The position numbers and the translations under genes were made by a program. From Piper betle (lineage: Eukaryota; Streptophyta; Magnoliopsida; Piperales; Piperaceae), in assembly GCA_033002965.1 (NCBI GenBank), contig JAURVB010013238.1:62001-126000 (forward strand): 64,000 nt of DNA. The letters are read 5' to 3'. The notes under the pieces were generated by a model, which was not told the DNA's origin, made no database searches, and saw only the letters and a list, made by a program, of their open reading frames with translations. Below are positions 11,733 to 25,000 of the stretch, one piece after another. Within the stretch, counting starts at the first letter, position 1. Every line of letters begins with the position of its first letter.

Positions 11733-13606
11733 GAAATTGTGCTGCTTTATTTATTTGATATATGAGATTATATGGAAATGATGTTTTCTTCTGTTTTTTC
11801 TCCGACAAAGTGAATTGGAGTCATGTTTCAAAATCTTTTATCTTCACAATTATAATTGTTCTATTTCTATTTTTATTGATCTACTGATTTTTGTTTGCTT
11901 CATTTTTAACAGTGAGATAGCAGCAACTACTATGGAAATTATCACTTATTGTGATGGTATTTGTTATTACTGCAAGCGGAGATCCTTCTATGACTAATTT
12001 CTCTTTATCTGTAGGAAGAGCAAACAGTGGCATCAGTGCCTGAAAGTTTTGAAAGACAATGCTGGGGCTGTGGTTTGCGGCTCCTCCTTACATTGTATCC
12101 TCCTGAATTCAAGTGTGAATGGTGTGGTGCTATAACAATTCAAAATCCTACTAAAGGCAAAAATCAGAGTTCTTATCGTTGGAGGCGTTTTCTAGATCAG
12201 TTTCTTATGACTATCGTCATTTTGTTCATGCTATTTGTAATAGGTACACAATGAAAATTTTCCTTTTAATGCTCATTTCGTTTGTTTTGTGATTTTTTGT
12301 TATTTGTAAATTTTACATTATCGTTGTTTTCCTGCAGGTGGAGGTGTATGGGCAGTCTACCCTGTTGTGTTTTCTGTCAGTTTACTTTGTGGCACTTTCC
12401 ATGCGGTTATTACATTTTTATTATCTGTTGCTACCCTTTATAGTTACTTCATTTCAGCATTACGTTTGGCTGGTCCGCCAACAAGTGTTCTATGGGGTAG
12501 TTACCCGGTCATCGGTAAAGATAGCCTTGACAACTACACTTTCTGTGTATATTGTGCAAGACCTAAGTCTCCAAGAACACATCACTGTCGTTCATGTGGA
12601 GCATGTGTTTTAGACATGGACCATCATTGCCCCTTTGTAAGTATTTATCAAGATTTACATGCTTACTTGCAATTTCGTCCACATAGCAGACTGTAAATTG
12701 CAATTTATCTAAGCATTCACTGTTAGTTGAGCGTACATAGTGGTGAACAGTGACATGAATGGCCTGTTATCTTTATTTGGTAATGGAACTTCGCCAATGC
12801 TCGTTGCTACAGTTGAGCATCTTGTGAATCTAGCGGGTTGAGGAATAGGGTGGCCTCAAAAAAAATTTTTGTTTCTACTTTTATGGATGCTAGAAGAAGA
12901 ATAGAAGTCTACCAAATTTTTGTAGTATAGAACTTTTATAATTGAACTTTAGGAGGCCGAAACTACAAATAAGATTTGTAGTGATTTTTCACTTCAGTTT
13001 TTAGAATGCTGTGCATTGTGCTGTTGCAAATACTGATAATAGAAATTTTGTTTATGATGGTGGCATTGTAGCTATGAATTGATTTGCTTGCAGGAAATTG
13101 ATAATTAGTCATTGCTGTATGTCTTGTAGATTGGTAACTGCATTGGAGCCGCAAACCATAGGGCATTCATTGCTTTCTTGATCTCTGCCATCATCAGCAG
13201 TATGTATGCTGCTGGGATGTGTTTTTATGCTAATACTCGTTTATGGGCGTCTGTCACTTATGGATCTATTGATCCACTATTCATCCATACTAGAAGTGGT
13301 CTGTTGAGGGTGTTGAAGGATATAATGCTTGCAATCTTGAGCTCTGCCTTGCTTCTATCAACCAGAGGCATCATTCTTGTGTATCTGTTCTTTGCATCCA
13401 TCTCAATCCAGATTGGTCTGATTGTGCTCTTGGCCCAGCAGCTCAAATTTATTTATGAAGGGCAAACTTACGTCAGTTTTTTGAGTTCCTCTGGAGGTGA
13501 AAATGGAGAGGCGGGTCTCCACAACCTATTGAAATTTTTTGGTTGCCCCTACTCAGTTTCAAGGTTTGTGCTACCTGATGCAAGGAAGAAGAGCCATGAG
13601 AAGTGA
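11091..13606 (+). CDS. DHHC-type protein S-acyltransferase (PAT11/PAT15-like), 4 coding exons
   Basis: S-acyltransferases attach palmitate or other long acyl chains to cysteines of membrane-associated proteins. Coding exons: 11091-11108 (MDELVV), 12015-12243, 12338-12636, 13130-13606. All junctions are GT-AG and in phase, giving 340 residues. The N-terminal zinc-ribbon-like segment reads CWGCGLRLLL...CEWCGA. The cysteine-rich domain has the order YTFCVYCARPKSPRTHHC, then CGACVLDMDHHCPF, then IGNCIGAANH, so the catalytic DHHC motif is intact and is split from IGNC by intron 3. Hydrophobic segments flank the domain: two before it (about LMTIVILFMLFVI and the WAVYPVVFSVSLL region) and at least two after. 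The arrangement and the CWGCG start match remembered Arabidopsis PAT11/PAT15. The first 18-nt exon is inferred from the splice signal and phase, and the start is less certain than the rest. Confidence 0.88.
11536..11729. repeat. Tandem duplication of about 100 bp plus (AT)n in intron 1 of the S-acyltransferase gene
   Basis: The phrase 'ataggtggtaagactgcaa' occurs at about 11538 and 11639, followed in both copies by similar text (tagcatgtgt...gacat, then an atagttgaa...gctttat phrase). The second copy is interrupted by a dinucleotide AT run at about 11692-11729. It lies wholly inside intron 1 (11109-12014). Confidence 0.7.
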
Positions 13607-16600
13607 AGAGCAGAAAGAAGTCTAATGACTTCATAAAATTGGTTGAGCTCCAAAGTGCAATGCAGTTGCACAAGAGAAGTGCGGATTTGACCAGGTTGTT
13701 TATTTGTGAATAAAAAACAAGACCGTCTAGAATGGACAGGAATGACTGGCCGTCTAAAATGTAGCATGCGGAACAAAGCTGGTAAAAATGGAGCTGATTC
13801 ATTTCATAGAAACTGAAAATTGATGTGGCACTTGTGATTCTAAATTCTGAAACATATTTCCTTTGGCACTCTCATAAAACTGAAACAACGTGAAGGCACT
13901 AAGCTTGGGAAGAAAGTTTTGATTTTTCAATGCAGCCAGGGGAGAATTTGCATTCTATGACTATGCTTGGTGGTGCAGTGACTGTAGTCTATATCCTGGA
14001 TGAGTAGCTTATAACACACATACCTCACCTGTCAAAGTATACAATGCAATTTTTTTTGGGAATCAGCAGAGCCGACCTCCTGGAAATAAAACCAGGCAAG
14101 ACGACATGGATTAGAAGGAAAGAGATATTGTTGAATTGCTCCACTTTTTTTCATCGTTTGCATGTTTCCCCCAGATTCAATCATTTCAATTCTTCTCTTT
14201 AGCTTGTTCGTTGTTATGCAAATAGCTTAAAATTAGCTATACATCGATTGAAATATAGTCAAATTTAATTTGTGCTTCATCATCCGAAGATATTACAACT
14301 TTGATTAATGTGAATTTGATGTTCCACAATTGGATTGCCGTGTTTAAGCTGACTTCTTTCCGTGTCCTTCCTTAAGATTGTGGGACAGTGCCTGCATTTA
14401 TCTTTAGACTTTTACCTTTAGAAGCATCATCACTGAAATTAAATAGCTTATCTCTTCCCGAAGCAGAAAAACTGCATCATTGCTCTCTTGACTAAATTGA
14501 ACGTTTAGGTTTAATTTCTTGCCAGATGCTTTACTCCTCCCACTTTCCATTAATAGGGTGTTTAGTTGTGTTGATCTTATTTATTGGAAAATTTAAAATT
14601 GTAATGATAATGATTAAAAAATGTGACAAAATGTTAACAAAATATAAAATGATAGAGGCATCCTTTAAAAACTTTTACTAAGCGTTAGAAAATTTTAAAA
14701 ATAAGGTACTGATCCCTTCTATTTTTTTTCAAATTCTAGAACAAAACTACCACAATAATTGTAATTGCCAAACATTATTTTTTTAAGCCCTATTACTTTC
14801 TAAATTTATAAATTTTATATTTATAACAAAAAAGAACTTGTGCTGAAATTTTATTGAGATTTCATATAAATTTTCTATTGCCACGAAACGACCTATAAAA
14901 GTGATGGAAGTGATTCAGGTACTGTTCACCATGTCAGATTTCAGTTGCTAATACATTCTTGCCTATTTCCTCTTCCTAGTAAGAAAAGCCGTAGACGCAC
15001 CTGATGTGTCCATTGGGATGGGAAACACGAACACTAATTAGGGGCAAGCTATGCGTGCAGAGGTAGAGATAGAGGAAAATTTGGGAGCTAGTAATTAAGA
15101 CAGGATACTTCCCTCCCTCTCGAATCAGGCGCAGAATGACTATGATATTTTGGATGGCTGTAAAGCGAGGAAATTTGGGAGCTAGCAATTAAGACAAGAT
15201 ACCTCTCCCTCCCTCTCAAATCAGGCGCAGAATGACTATAATATTTTGGATGGCTGTAAAGTAAGAGGGACTGATGATGAGTGGAGCTAGTGAATTGAAA
15301 TGCGTAACTTTTAATCACCCTGTAGTCTATACTTTCTTTACCAATCAAGATTTTGGCATAGTTTCTGAAAACATTCTTTTGATTGGGAAAGTACCATTGA
15401 TTATTATAATTTTGTAGCCAATTTCTGCAATATGGAATTTTCCTTTCTCTCGGTGCATAATCTTCACAGCATTTATATAACATTACATAAATTTCAGATG
15501 CACCGTTCTGGTGTACTTTATCTAATCATATACGTAGTTTTGTTCCTGCCAGAAATATGAGTTCTGTTGAAAAGCTATTGTGTTCACCATGTATGGCTGA
15601 CTATGTTTTTCTCGTGAATTAAGTTATGATTATCCTCTTTTCTTTTCTATTTAATCAAATACAACGTTTAGTGTAATTATTAGCATATATCACTGTAAGA
15701 TTTTGATGTATATCAGTTGCTGATTGTATGCTTGATAATTTTGCATGACATTTAAGGAGGTCCATTTGTTAATTGATTATGAAAACCGCAAAAGATCACT
15801 TGATTTGCATCATCTCTCTGGATTTTACATTGGTCAAGAGATCTATGATGCTTTGATTTGTTTATCGAAAATGTTTGTTGGATGTTTGGTATCTCTAGGT
15901 GTCAAGATCTTGATAAGAGAATAAGAGTCTGCCTTATTGCTCCATGAAATTGAATTTTTTTAATAGTACAAGTTCTATCCTGTTACATGTTTTGCAGAGT
16001 GAATATTGAAATATGCTTTAGTTATGGCATTGCAGGATTGTTCATCTGTATATTTTTTAAGGAATTTCACTTCTTATTGATACTGTCTGAAACAAATTTT
16101 ATGCAGTTAATATTTTCGGACTTTTTTTTTGTCTGTGATGGGTTCTTTTCAAATATTTTGTATTCCCTATACAAATAATGAAATGACTGGGTTAGCTTGT
16201 GTTGACCATAAATTAGTTTTTGTTGTGTTATGTTGGTCTTAAAGGCGCGCCATCCTTGTATTTTTTTTTTGCATTTGCGGAGAAGGAAGGCAGTTGATGA
16301 ATTTTGAAGGATGGAAGCGACCGTTGCAGTTGGTATGTTAAATACTGTTTTCCAACCGGAACATAAGGAGATAGCATGGAAATGAAATGGTTGTTATAAA
16401 TTGGATTCTGATGTCAATTGGTTCAGTAAATTCCTTATTTGAAATCCCAATCTCCCTTTTGTCTGTTGGAAAACTGTGCTTTTGGACACTACCGTGTCAT
16501 AATTTATTCAAAGATTAGTTTCTGGAGAGCGTATTATTCTCCCTCTCTGAGCTATGATTTCGGTTGGATATACGATCCTTCTTTCAATCAAGTTTTTGTT

Positions 16601-17402
16601 GGTTTTACTGCATTGAAAAAAGGCCGCATAAATAACCTCAGAAATTTAGACCAATTACACCTTCAGTATCCTGTAGAGTGGCCTATTTTATGGTGTCACT
16701 TGGAAAGCAAATGCTAAAAATTAGTGAGATTGATAAGACTTGGTAGCTTTGATTTTCACCTGATCTCCTGTATATCCATGCTATTAGCAAGACAGTGCAA
16801 ATCGTTGAAAGTGGTAGGAATAGAAAGAGTATCAGATGCTATAGTTGGGCAATATATGAAATTGTTTTCTCCTGCGTCTCTGGTTGGCATTGATGACCAC
16901 ATCTCATCCACTACAAAATGACTTGGGATTGCCAAAGCATCTCCTCGCATTTTCGTTTTACTTGGAGTTTTGTTTTTTTCGTTTCCCAAGTTTGTTTTAA
17001 AATTTTACTTCAAGGTTGACAGTTGACAACGATGTGGTGGAAGCTGAAAGGCCAAAGCATGTAATTGTTTGGAAACATCAGATCCTTGTATCAGGAAGGC
17101 CAATGCTCATGGTTTTTTTTTTTTGCTTAAAAAGAATTCTTGTGTTTTATAGGTGATCAGATCAGAAAATAACTTTGCCGACGTGCTTTTAGTGGAACAT
17201 TTGTGTCTCGGGCCTTGGCATTTTTTTGGTTGTCAGCTAGAAATTTGTTGGAGGGAAGAAAAAAAATTCCATATTTTTGGTCCACATAAGTCACAAGTGG
17301 GAAGTGAATAGGGTAGGAAAAGGAGGGCCACCCAATGTTAACGCTTTTCAACCAACCAATAATAACCGCCGTGACGCGCCGCCATCCACCGGCGACTCAA
17401 CG
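13607..17402. other. Intergenic, 3.8 kb
   Basis: Between the S-acyltransferase stop and the thioredoxin start I see no gene. A possible polyadenylation hexamer aataaa is at about 13709. The stretch is moderately AT-rich and, apart from the tandem duplication at 15072-15261, holds only isolated short frames without motifs. Confidence 0.45.
15072..15261. repeat. Tandem duplication, two copies of about 95 bp
   Basis: Copy 1 spans about 15072-15165 and copy 2 about 15167-15261. Both carry the same string of phrases: ttgggagctag, aattaagaca, ccctccctctc, aatcaggcgcagaatgacta, atattttggatggctgtaaag. They differ by a handful of substitutions and a 2-base length change, so the duplication is fairly recent. 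Confidence 0.85.
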
Positions 17403-19104
17403 ATGGCCACCACCGCCAACGCCGCCGCACTGTGCTGCCACTCTCCTCTCCTGCGCCCCACTTGTTGTCATCATCTCCCTCTTCAACGCCTCCATCACAC
17501 TTGGCCTAGTGGTGGCAGCACCACCTCCTTATTGAGCTTGCGCCGCCATGCCCAAGCCCATGCCCATGCCCATGAGTTGGTGGGATTCCGGCCACATCGG
17601 GTGGACCGGAGGAGGTCAGCGCGCAAGAAACTCTTCTTCCCTGTTCAGTGTAAGGTTGAATCGATTGTGGAGGGAGAGTTTGGGGACAAGGTGCTCCGCT
17701 CCGATGTTCCCGTTCTCGTCGAGTTCGTCGCTGATTGGTGCGGACCCTGCCGTCTTGTCGCCCCCGCCGTTGAATGGGCCTCCCAGGTGATCTACTAATC
17801 TTCTTTATTTCTATGTACATAAATAATTATTTCATTTTAATCTCCATCTTTTTTTCTAATGAAGAACTTGCAGCGATCTCAACCAATAAAATCAGTCAAT
17901 CAATCAATTTGCAAGTGTTGATTGCCATCTTCACTAGCGACTTCTGAAATTCGTATCGAACCTTTGTTTGGTTCTTCAAGTTGGCGTTTAATTGTCTTTT
18001 ACGTCAATCTAGGCTCATAAGCGAGAAGTCGTAACTATTTGATGATCAGATGGGGATGGTAGCTAGGAACCCTAGATGAATGTATTCGAGATGAAATCGA
18101 CGTGAAAGCTATGTTTTGATAATTTGGCGATTATTTGTGATGACTTGCATTGGCAAATGAATAAAACTCTTGTGCAGATACATGATAGATGGTTATATGG
18201 ATAATATATGGTTGGGGAAGTGGTGGAAGCCAAAGAAAATACCACATGAGAATAAATGAATGCGAGAAGAAGAGGATGGTTTGGGAATTAAGACTACTTA
18301 TGATCAGCTTATTATTTGAATTTGAAGGCTGGGGATGTGGTAATAGGAATGGCCCTAACACACCTACTGAGCCAAAGCATAAAGCTTAACGGTTCAGACT
18401 CGATCAGTCCGCAACATGACATGTGTTCATGGCTTCTCTCGGACGGGGAAAACGATTTGTTGAAGCATGTGAACATGGAGAAACATTAGTTCAGCTGTTT
18501 TGATTTTTGAATATTCTCCTTGCAATTGCAATTGGAGTGTCGGTTAACAGTACTATTACTACTCTCTTATCTGCAGAAGACTTCTGATAGGAATTAATTT
18601 GTTTTACGTCTGATTATCTGCTAAACGGACCTCACAGATCTTTTGGAAGGAAGTAGAACTTGAGATTATTCAAGTCGAGCGCTACTGAATTCTCTTATAT
18701 GCTGTCAGCAGATGTACTATTTAAGTTAATTTCAAACACCACTTCTTGCTACAAGGACGTAGCCAACTTTAAGACAAGTAGTGCCTTAGGCTCTGTAATG
18801 TGCAGCGTCTTTCATTGTTGAATGTTATTTTGCCGTTTCCTAAACATGTTTTTGACATCTGGTGTTTGCTAATGATGAGTGTGTCTGACTACTACAGGAA
18901 TACAAAGAAAAACTGAAGATTGTGAAGATTGATCATGACTCCAATCCCAAGCTAATTGAAGAATACAAGGTATATGGCTTGCCTGCCTTGATTCTTTTCC
19001 GAAACGGACAAGAAGTTCCAGAAAGCAGAAGAGAAGGTGCAATCACAAAGCTGAAATTGAAAGAGTACCTGGATACGCAGTTGGAGGTTATAAATGCGAG
19101 GTGA
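17403..19104 (+). CDS. TRX-X: Thioredoxin x, chloroplastic
   Basis: A plastid thioredoxin; the x type is known to reduce 2-Cys peroxiredoxin in the stroma. Two coding exons, 17403-17786 and 18898-19104, are joined in phase (GT-AG) and give 196 residues. The start at 17403 ([10 protein letters not shown]) was chosen because it opens a Ser/Ala/Arg-rich transit peptide of about 75-80 residues. An upstream in-frame extension looks untranslated. The mature part contains [20 protein letters not shown] with the redox WCGPC motif. Exon 2 encodes [20 protein letters not shown], the cis-proline segment YGLPALILF and [20 protein letters not shown], which match TRX-x rather than m, f or y types. The transit peptide holds a small His-Ala repeat (AQAHAHAHE) coded by a cccatg repeat. 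The 1.1-kb intron splits the protein just after the active-site helix. Confidence 0.92.
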
Positions 19105-20080
19105 ATATCATAAAGACTAATTCTACTCTCTCTTATCAAATTTTGAGGCAATGTAGTCTTCCGGGATGAATTGGTGTGTTGGTCCGACGAGCAAGATGGC
19201 ATTTACTGGCTACATTCAGGCTGTTTCGCTTTCCCTGACCAGCTTGCTCATGGTGTATCATATTCACCTGGTTACACTCTATTTTTCTGGATTCTCAACC
19301 CAAAAAAATTTAAAGTGATAATAACTTTTGTTATTATTTCGCTCCATATCCTTGAACGTATAACCGGTTTGATGATCATGAAAGGGTTCTTGTGTTGACA
19401 TAGAAACTTATCCTTGATTAAGCTCCCTCCAGTTATAAATGCTAAACTGTATACGGGCCTCAACATTTGTTTTTCTGTCTGTTCCTTATTGTGAATCCTT
19501 ATGACTTCCCTTCTCAAGAGCTCGTCGTATAAAAAGGGGTAACTAGAGGTTTAAAACACAATTTATAGAAATGAAATAGACCTGTCCAATTTGAAGCCAA
19601 TCAAATTGGTGTCCTTCCTGTATGTTTTGGCAACCGAAGGATTTGGATCCGCCCCTCTTCGTTGTTTTTTATGGAGTTTCTTCTCGCCTTGCGGTAAGAC
19701 TTGAACTCTTCGACCGGGGAAAAGAGCAATCGATTGAGCAGGCCCAGTGTGTGTGTACTATAAAGGTTAAGAGTTGCTGGCAATCACTTGTCAGTCAAAC
19801 TATGTTCACGAAACCAAGCGTCTTTTTGGTCGATTGCTGATCAGCAAATCCTGGCTCCAAACTTTTCTTCGAAAAAAAATAATGGCAGGCACAAGATCTG
19901 AATAGGGGATGAAATGAGAATATATGTATATAATAGATATATATTACACTTAGGAAGGACAGCACTCATATATATATATATATATATAGATAAAACTGAG
20001 AGAGGTGAGGACAGATCATCAAAGCAGCAGATACATCTGAGATTGGACTGTAAGGACCAAGGGAAGCGATATTCACAAAG
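19105..20080. other. Convergent intergenic spacer
   Basis: Spacer between the thioredoxin stop (plus) and the lectin stop (minus), so it should contain both 3' ends. A (TA)n run lies at about 19967-19988. No additional gene is seen. Confidence 0.4.
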
Positions 20081-20089
20081 AAGCAAGTA

Positions 20090-20506
20090 CTATTTATTGC
20101 GGCCCTGAACGGTGTTGGTGGCCCAGAGAGCAGCACCGTAGATGACAACATTGCCGTCGCCCTGGACGATAAGGCGGTAGTTGTTGCTGCCACGGGCGGT
20201 GTTGCTGGTCCATATCACGTCGTTGCCGGATTGGATGACCAGGTTACCGTTGTTCTGGAGGGTGGCCCGGCAGTTGTTACCCCTTCCGTTGGTGGCCGAG
20301 TTCCAGAGCGGCCTGTTCCGGTTGACGTACAGAACCAGGTTGCAATCTCCCTGCATTATGAACCGGTATGGCCCATTCTCCAGGTACTGATCTCTGTCTA
20401 GGTACTCCCCGCTGAACATCACGTCCTCCCCGACGGACTTTACTGCCATCAAATTCAAGATCAACAATATCAGTACCGCCGCTCCTACGGCGCCGGGTGC
20501 TCTCAT
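20090..20506 (-). CDS. GNA-type mannose-binding lectin (monocot bulb lectin family)
   Basis: GNA-domain lectins are secreted or vacuolar carbohydrate-binding proteins typical of monocots, often storage or defence proteins. The intronless frame reads from MRAPGAVGAAVLILLILNLM (signal peptide ending about at VGED) into one bulb-lectin domain: VMFSGEYLDRDQYLENGPY onward, ending ALWATNTVQGRNK. The mannose-site motif QxDxNxVxY is intact in QGDCNLVLY and QGDGNVVIY. The middle copy is degenerate (QNNGNLVIQ, lacking Asp and Tyr). Two cysteines (QGDC and NNC) could form the family disulfide. Upstream in-frame ATGs at 20539 and 20614 would lengthen the N-terminus, but the signal peptide fits best after the start at 20506. 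About 138 residues. No C-terminal propeptide extension is seen. Confidence 0.88.
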   Translation of the reverse strand: MRAPGAVGAAVLILLILNLMAVKSVGEDVMFSGEYLDRDQYLENGPYRFIMQGDCNLVLYVNRNRPLWNSATNGRGNNCRATLQNNGNLVIQSGNDVIWTSNTARGSNNYRLIVQGDGNVVIYGAALWATNTVQGRNK

Positions 20507-20667
20507 AGCCGACTTGTTGATTGTTATAGCACCTGCCATATATGTTATATATTGCGCTCTAGATCGCGGTCTGATTTGTTGGATAGTTAGTAAAGCTGGC
20601 CAATTCGTATGCACTCCCTGCGCGTCTTACATACGTACTCTTAGCTAGAGCTGAAGTAATTGTTTGG

Positions 20668-20675
20668 TATTTATA
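20668..20675 (-). promoter_or_regulatory. Probable TATA box of the lectin gene
   Basis: On the minus strand the sequence reads TATAAATA, about 130-160 bases upstream of the possible ATGs at 20539 and 20506. The spacing suits a short 5' leader. The assignment is by motif and position only. Confidence 0.5.
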
Positions 20676-21357
20676 CAGGCGGATGATGGAGTGAGTCTGC
20701 TCAGATCGTTCTTATCCTCCCTAGCTCTCTCGTCTGATCCCATTTGCTTCGTAAGTCAGTACAAGGAATAGGATGGCCTAGCCGGCCAATGAAGACTACT
20801 ACCACCACTCATTAATTAGCTCTATTAAATCTAAGATGAATAGGCGATAGCTGTCTACAGGTCCCATGGGAAGAAACTGAGCTGCGTCGGCTCCTTACTT
20901 GCTGACAATCCAGCTAGATTGAATGAGACGAACTTAATTTGTTTGTCTGCTCTGGCATGGAAGCATCATTTATATATTATATTACGTAAAGCTGACAATT
21001 TTCACCGTCGGAACACAGCGAGCATTTAGTTTCGACTTTCAAACTTTCAACTTTCAACTGCCCAAATTGCAGGGCTTTTAACGCTGGGCCCACACATTTA
21101 CGTCGAAGTCAAAGAGACTTTTTTCTTTCCTTCTTCCCAAGCTAAGTAAAATGGAAGGGAGTTAATGCATCAAAACATAGAGTCCGAGGCGGGCATGCAT
21201 GGCGGAGCATCGAGGTTCCGCTGCCGACACTGGAACATTGCGATAGACTCGAGCTGCCATTTTCACCTAACTGCCGGTCAAATTCGTCCACTCTGCTGGC
21301 AGGAGTTTCACATAACATATTTAAGAAAAGAGTATTATTTATTTTATTAAATTAATA
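20676..21357. other. Upstream region of the lectin gene
   Basis: About 680 bases with no gene. They contain the rest of the lectin promoter region and end at the hAT target site duplication (21358). No clear regulatory element is recognised beyond the TATA-like motif. Confidence 0.4.
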
Positions 21358-21598
21358 GAAACAGATAGGGTTGATAATTGAGCGAGCCAGCTCGTGAGCA
21401 TTTAGCGTTTGGGCTCGGCTTGACTCGACTCGAAACTCGACATTTAAATGCTCGACTCGAACTCGACTCGAACTCGAATCTTACGAGCCGAGCTTGAGCA
21501 AGGTCGTGTTCGACTCGACTCGACTCGGTTATAATTCGAAATCGATTCAAACTCGACTCGAACTCGACTCGATAAAATAATATAATAATATAGTCTTT

Positions 21599-21688
21599 AT
21601 ATTATATTATATTATATTATATTATATTATATTATATTATATTATATTATATTATATTATATTATATTATATTATATTATATTATATT
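21599..21688. repeat. (ATTAT)n pentanucleotide microsatellite
   Basis: About 18 nearly perfect copies of the 5-base unit ATTAT lie inside the left part of the hAT element. Such a long pure array is probably length-variable between individuals. Confidence 0.95.
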
Positions 21689-22077
21689 TTAAATACTATA
21701 CGACAGTACTTCTTGATAGACTGTTTGTATAAGTATTATATTGTGTATTTACGAGTGTGTAAACCAGTATTTACCAAGAGAGATTGTAAAGTTGAAAATC
21801 ATCAATAAAGCTTGGTAATTGGTAACTTTCTCTTCTCCTCTCTTATATACAATAAGTTAAAGTATATATGTTAGTGGTTGCGGTTAAGGCTGACCTTCCA
21901 CAACGAATAAAATATATACTTTACTTATAGTTATTATAATATTCTGTTGTTTTCATATTGTTGTTGCTCTATTCTGTTAATATTATCTGTTCTTATACGT
22001 TCTGTTTACATATTATATGTTCTATACGTTCTGTTCTGAAAATTTAAGTAGAATCGAGTGATTTTGAGATCCTGCGC

Positions 22078-25000
22078 TGTAAAACCCACGATTCGAGTCA
22101 GGGTTTTATATTCAGAACCGGTCGGGTCGACCGTTATTTTTCGAGTTGAGTCAGTTTCAGGACACGTGTACCAAGCCGACGCCGGTCGCGTGTATGAACT
22201 ATGAGGGTCATGCGTACCCAAATATATGATGATAACGTCATGAATACAGCAGAACAGAATGAGTTATCAGATATATGAGAGTATGCCAGTCATTTTTTAT
22301 TTTATTTTTTTATTTTTATATATAGTGGATCGTAGAATTAGTATTAGGCCGTTTACCGCGTTAGGACGCGTTCGGGTAGTTTGGGTGGGTTGATAGTTCT
22401 AGAGCATGTCATTATAATTTTTTTTGGTGTTGTTTGATTTTACGGGATTTTTCCCGATTTTTATGAAATTTTTTAGGATTTAATACGAGTTAGTTATGAT
22501 ACTTGACTCGAGCCGGAGACGAGTCAAGTATTATTTACGAGTTTGCCACCCATTTTCACCCCGAAATTTTCTTCCCCCGCGCCCAAACCCTCGCCGCGCC
22601 GCCCCTGTTCGCGCGCCACCGCCGCCACGGCCGGCGCCGCCTGGCCGTCGACCGACGCCGCCCAGCCCGGCCACGGCGTCGCCCTGCCGCCCCGACCAGT
22701 TCCGGCCCCCATTGGACCGCCGCGACGCGAGGAAACCGCGCCGCGACGCCGCGGCCGTGTTGCGGTCACGTTGCCGATTCCGCCGCCGGCGACCGTCCCC
22801 GCCGTGATCGAGTGGTCACCTCGACGTCTCCGACCAACCCACGACTGTCCCCGACCAGAACGGAGGCCAGCGCCGCCCATCCCGGCCGGATCGAGTCACC
22901 CACCGCCGCCACCACTGTTTTGGCCATTTTCCGGCGAGCCGCCAACTCCGTCGACCATGTTGAGGCCATAGATGAGTCGGGCTCGCCGAGCCGGTTCCGA
23001 GGGTACCCAACACGACCCCTTTCCGACTAGTAGACGCCGCCGGCGATTGTCGCCGGGAAACCACCGGAAGCCGCCGGAAAACCGCCAGTAGCGGCCGGAA
23101 AACCGCCGGAAAAATCGGAATTTCTGGAATTCGCCAGAATTCACCGGATCTTCCGCGGGGCTCGCCCAGTGGAGCCCGATCGAGCTTCGGACGCCGATGA
23201 GCGCCGAATTTGAGCTCCGAGACGCGCGGCAGAACCGTCGCCGATCGCCGATCGCCGATCGCCGACGACGTGAGGTATAATTACCTCCGATCGATTTATT
23301 TAAAATTGATGATGAGTGCTAGCACAGCATGCTAGGATTGATTTATTGTAGGATTGATTTATTGATGTGATTGATAGTGATAAGTTACATGAGATGATTA
23401 ATGACTAATTAGGGATGAAATGATAAGTTGTATGATGAGATTAAGGGAGAATGAATAATAAGTAATCTTATGAGGTAGATCGAGTTGAGCATGCTAATCG
23501 AGTAATGTAACTTAGGAAAATATAATAAAATTAGTATGAATAGGATGAGCTAGGATTAATTAGTTTTATGATTTTCTGATTGTTATGTTGATGGATGTTA
23601 TTCATATTGTGTGATGTTTGTTGAGTTTGATGCATCATTTAGTTAGCGGGCGTTAGTATCTAGTTTTGATGTGTAGGTACGAAGTAGGAGCTCGCCGCCT
23701 AGGCGCGATGACACGCTTGGAGCTTCCACCAGGTCCGTTTAGGACTCGTCTTGTTTTACGCTTTTCTATTGTATGTTTATGTTATTATTTGCAGGACGGG
23801 TTAAGTGGTGTTTTATTGGATCCCACTTAACTCGGGTCATTTAACCGAATATTTCCGGATTAATAACCCCTCGAGGATGAGATCCCTCGAGGTTGATTTC
23901 GAAAACAAGATCCACCACAAGTTGCCTTCGGGCCTATTATATGAATCCCTTCCTAGGCCTATATATATAGTTTTATCGAGTTTTCAGTGAGACGAGAGAT
24001 GGAGAAATCGACTGCACGTACCATGCAGAGGATGCCGTGACAGTCAAAGCGGGCTCTGGATTAGTGCCAGCGGACTGTTCCATTCCCGAGGGATCCTGAC
24101 AACTCCGCGTTTGAGTTCCTCACACCCGGAGAACGTGGAGGTTTACGGGTACTGTTTAGTACAGCGCATGTCCGGACTTGTGGTTCAAAGGGTACTAAAG
24201 GCGACTGCCTGAGAGTACTCGGCCTTCGTGCTCAAGGCCAGGAGAGATATGGAGGTTCGGAGAGGGCTTAGGATAAAGTTTCATGAGAAGTACTGAAAAA
24301 GAAGTGCTGAGAGTAGCACAGTACCAGCAGCAGAGCAGTAAGTTCGGGATGCTACCGGGTCTGCAGCCCAGTGGCTCCTCAGTAGTGCCCTTCAGAGTGT
24401 TCTTGAGGAAGTATATGGTTTTCTTTCAGATGAGAGTTTGCTCTCATAGCCAATTTGTTATAGTTATTTTATTTTTCGGACCAGTAACACTTGTTACTGA
24501 CGTGTTTTTATACTATATGTAGGTAATAATCACGAGTTGGAGAAGCCAGCTTGGACGGAGGAGCACTGTAGTCGCTTGCACACATGTCAGTTGATTGAGC
24601 GTTTATATTTTATTTATGATGCTATTATATTGTGAATGTTGTGAAATGCTAAGATATGATTAAATGTTTGAGACACGATGATGTGACATGATTAAATGTT
24701 AAGACACGATAGAATGTGAACATGATCAGAGATGCGCAGCGGAAGCGTAGTGGGTGGAAACCCCAGCTTCAGAATGAATTCCTAATATATTAGATTTTGT
24801 GTGAATGAAATCATGGATGCATGTGTATATATTTATACATATATATTATTTTGACAGGGTGGGCCCATAATTGCACTTTTAGGGGAGACCCTGTTAGTTT
24901 TACTTCAGAATTTTCATCGATTTTGCTCGTAATTGTGATGGTGTGAAATTTAATTTGTATGTCATTCATGTAGTGCCATGTTAGGATTTTGTGCATGCAT

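Noticed and set aside
22496..23144. Overlapping proline/arginine-rich reading frames on both strands (up to 175 codons)
   Set aside because: They lie in a CpG-rich block inside an LTR. All frames are open because of composition, and none shows a domain.
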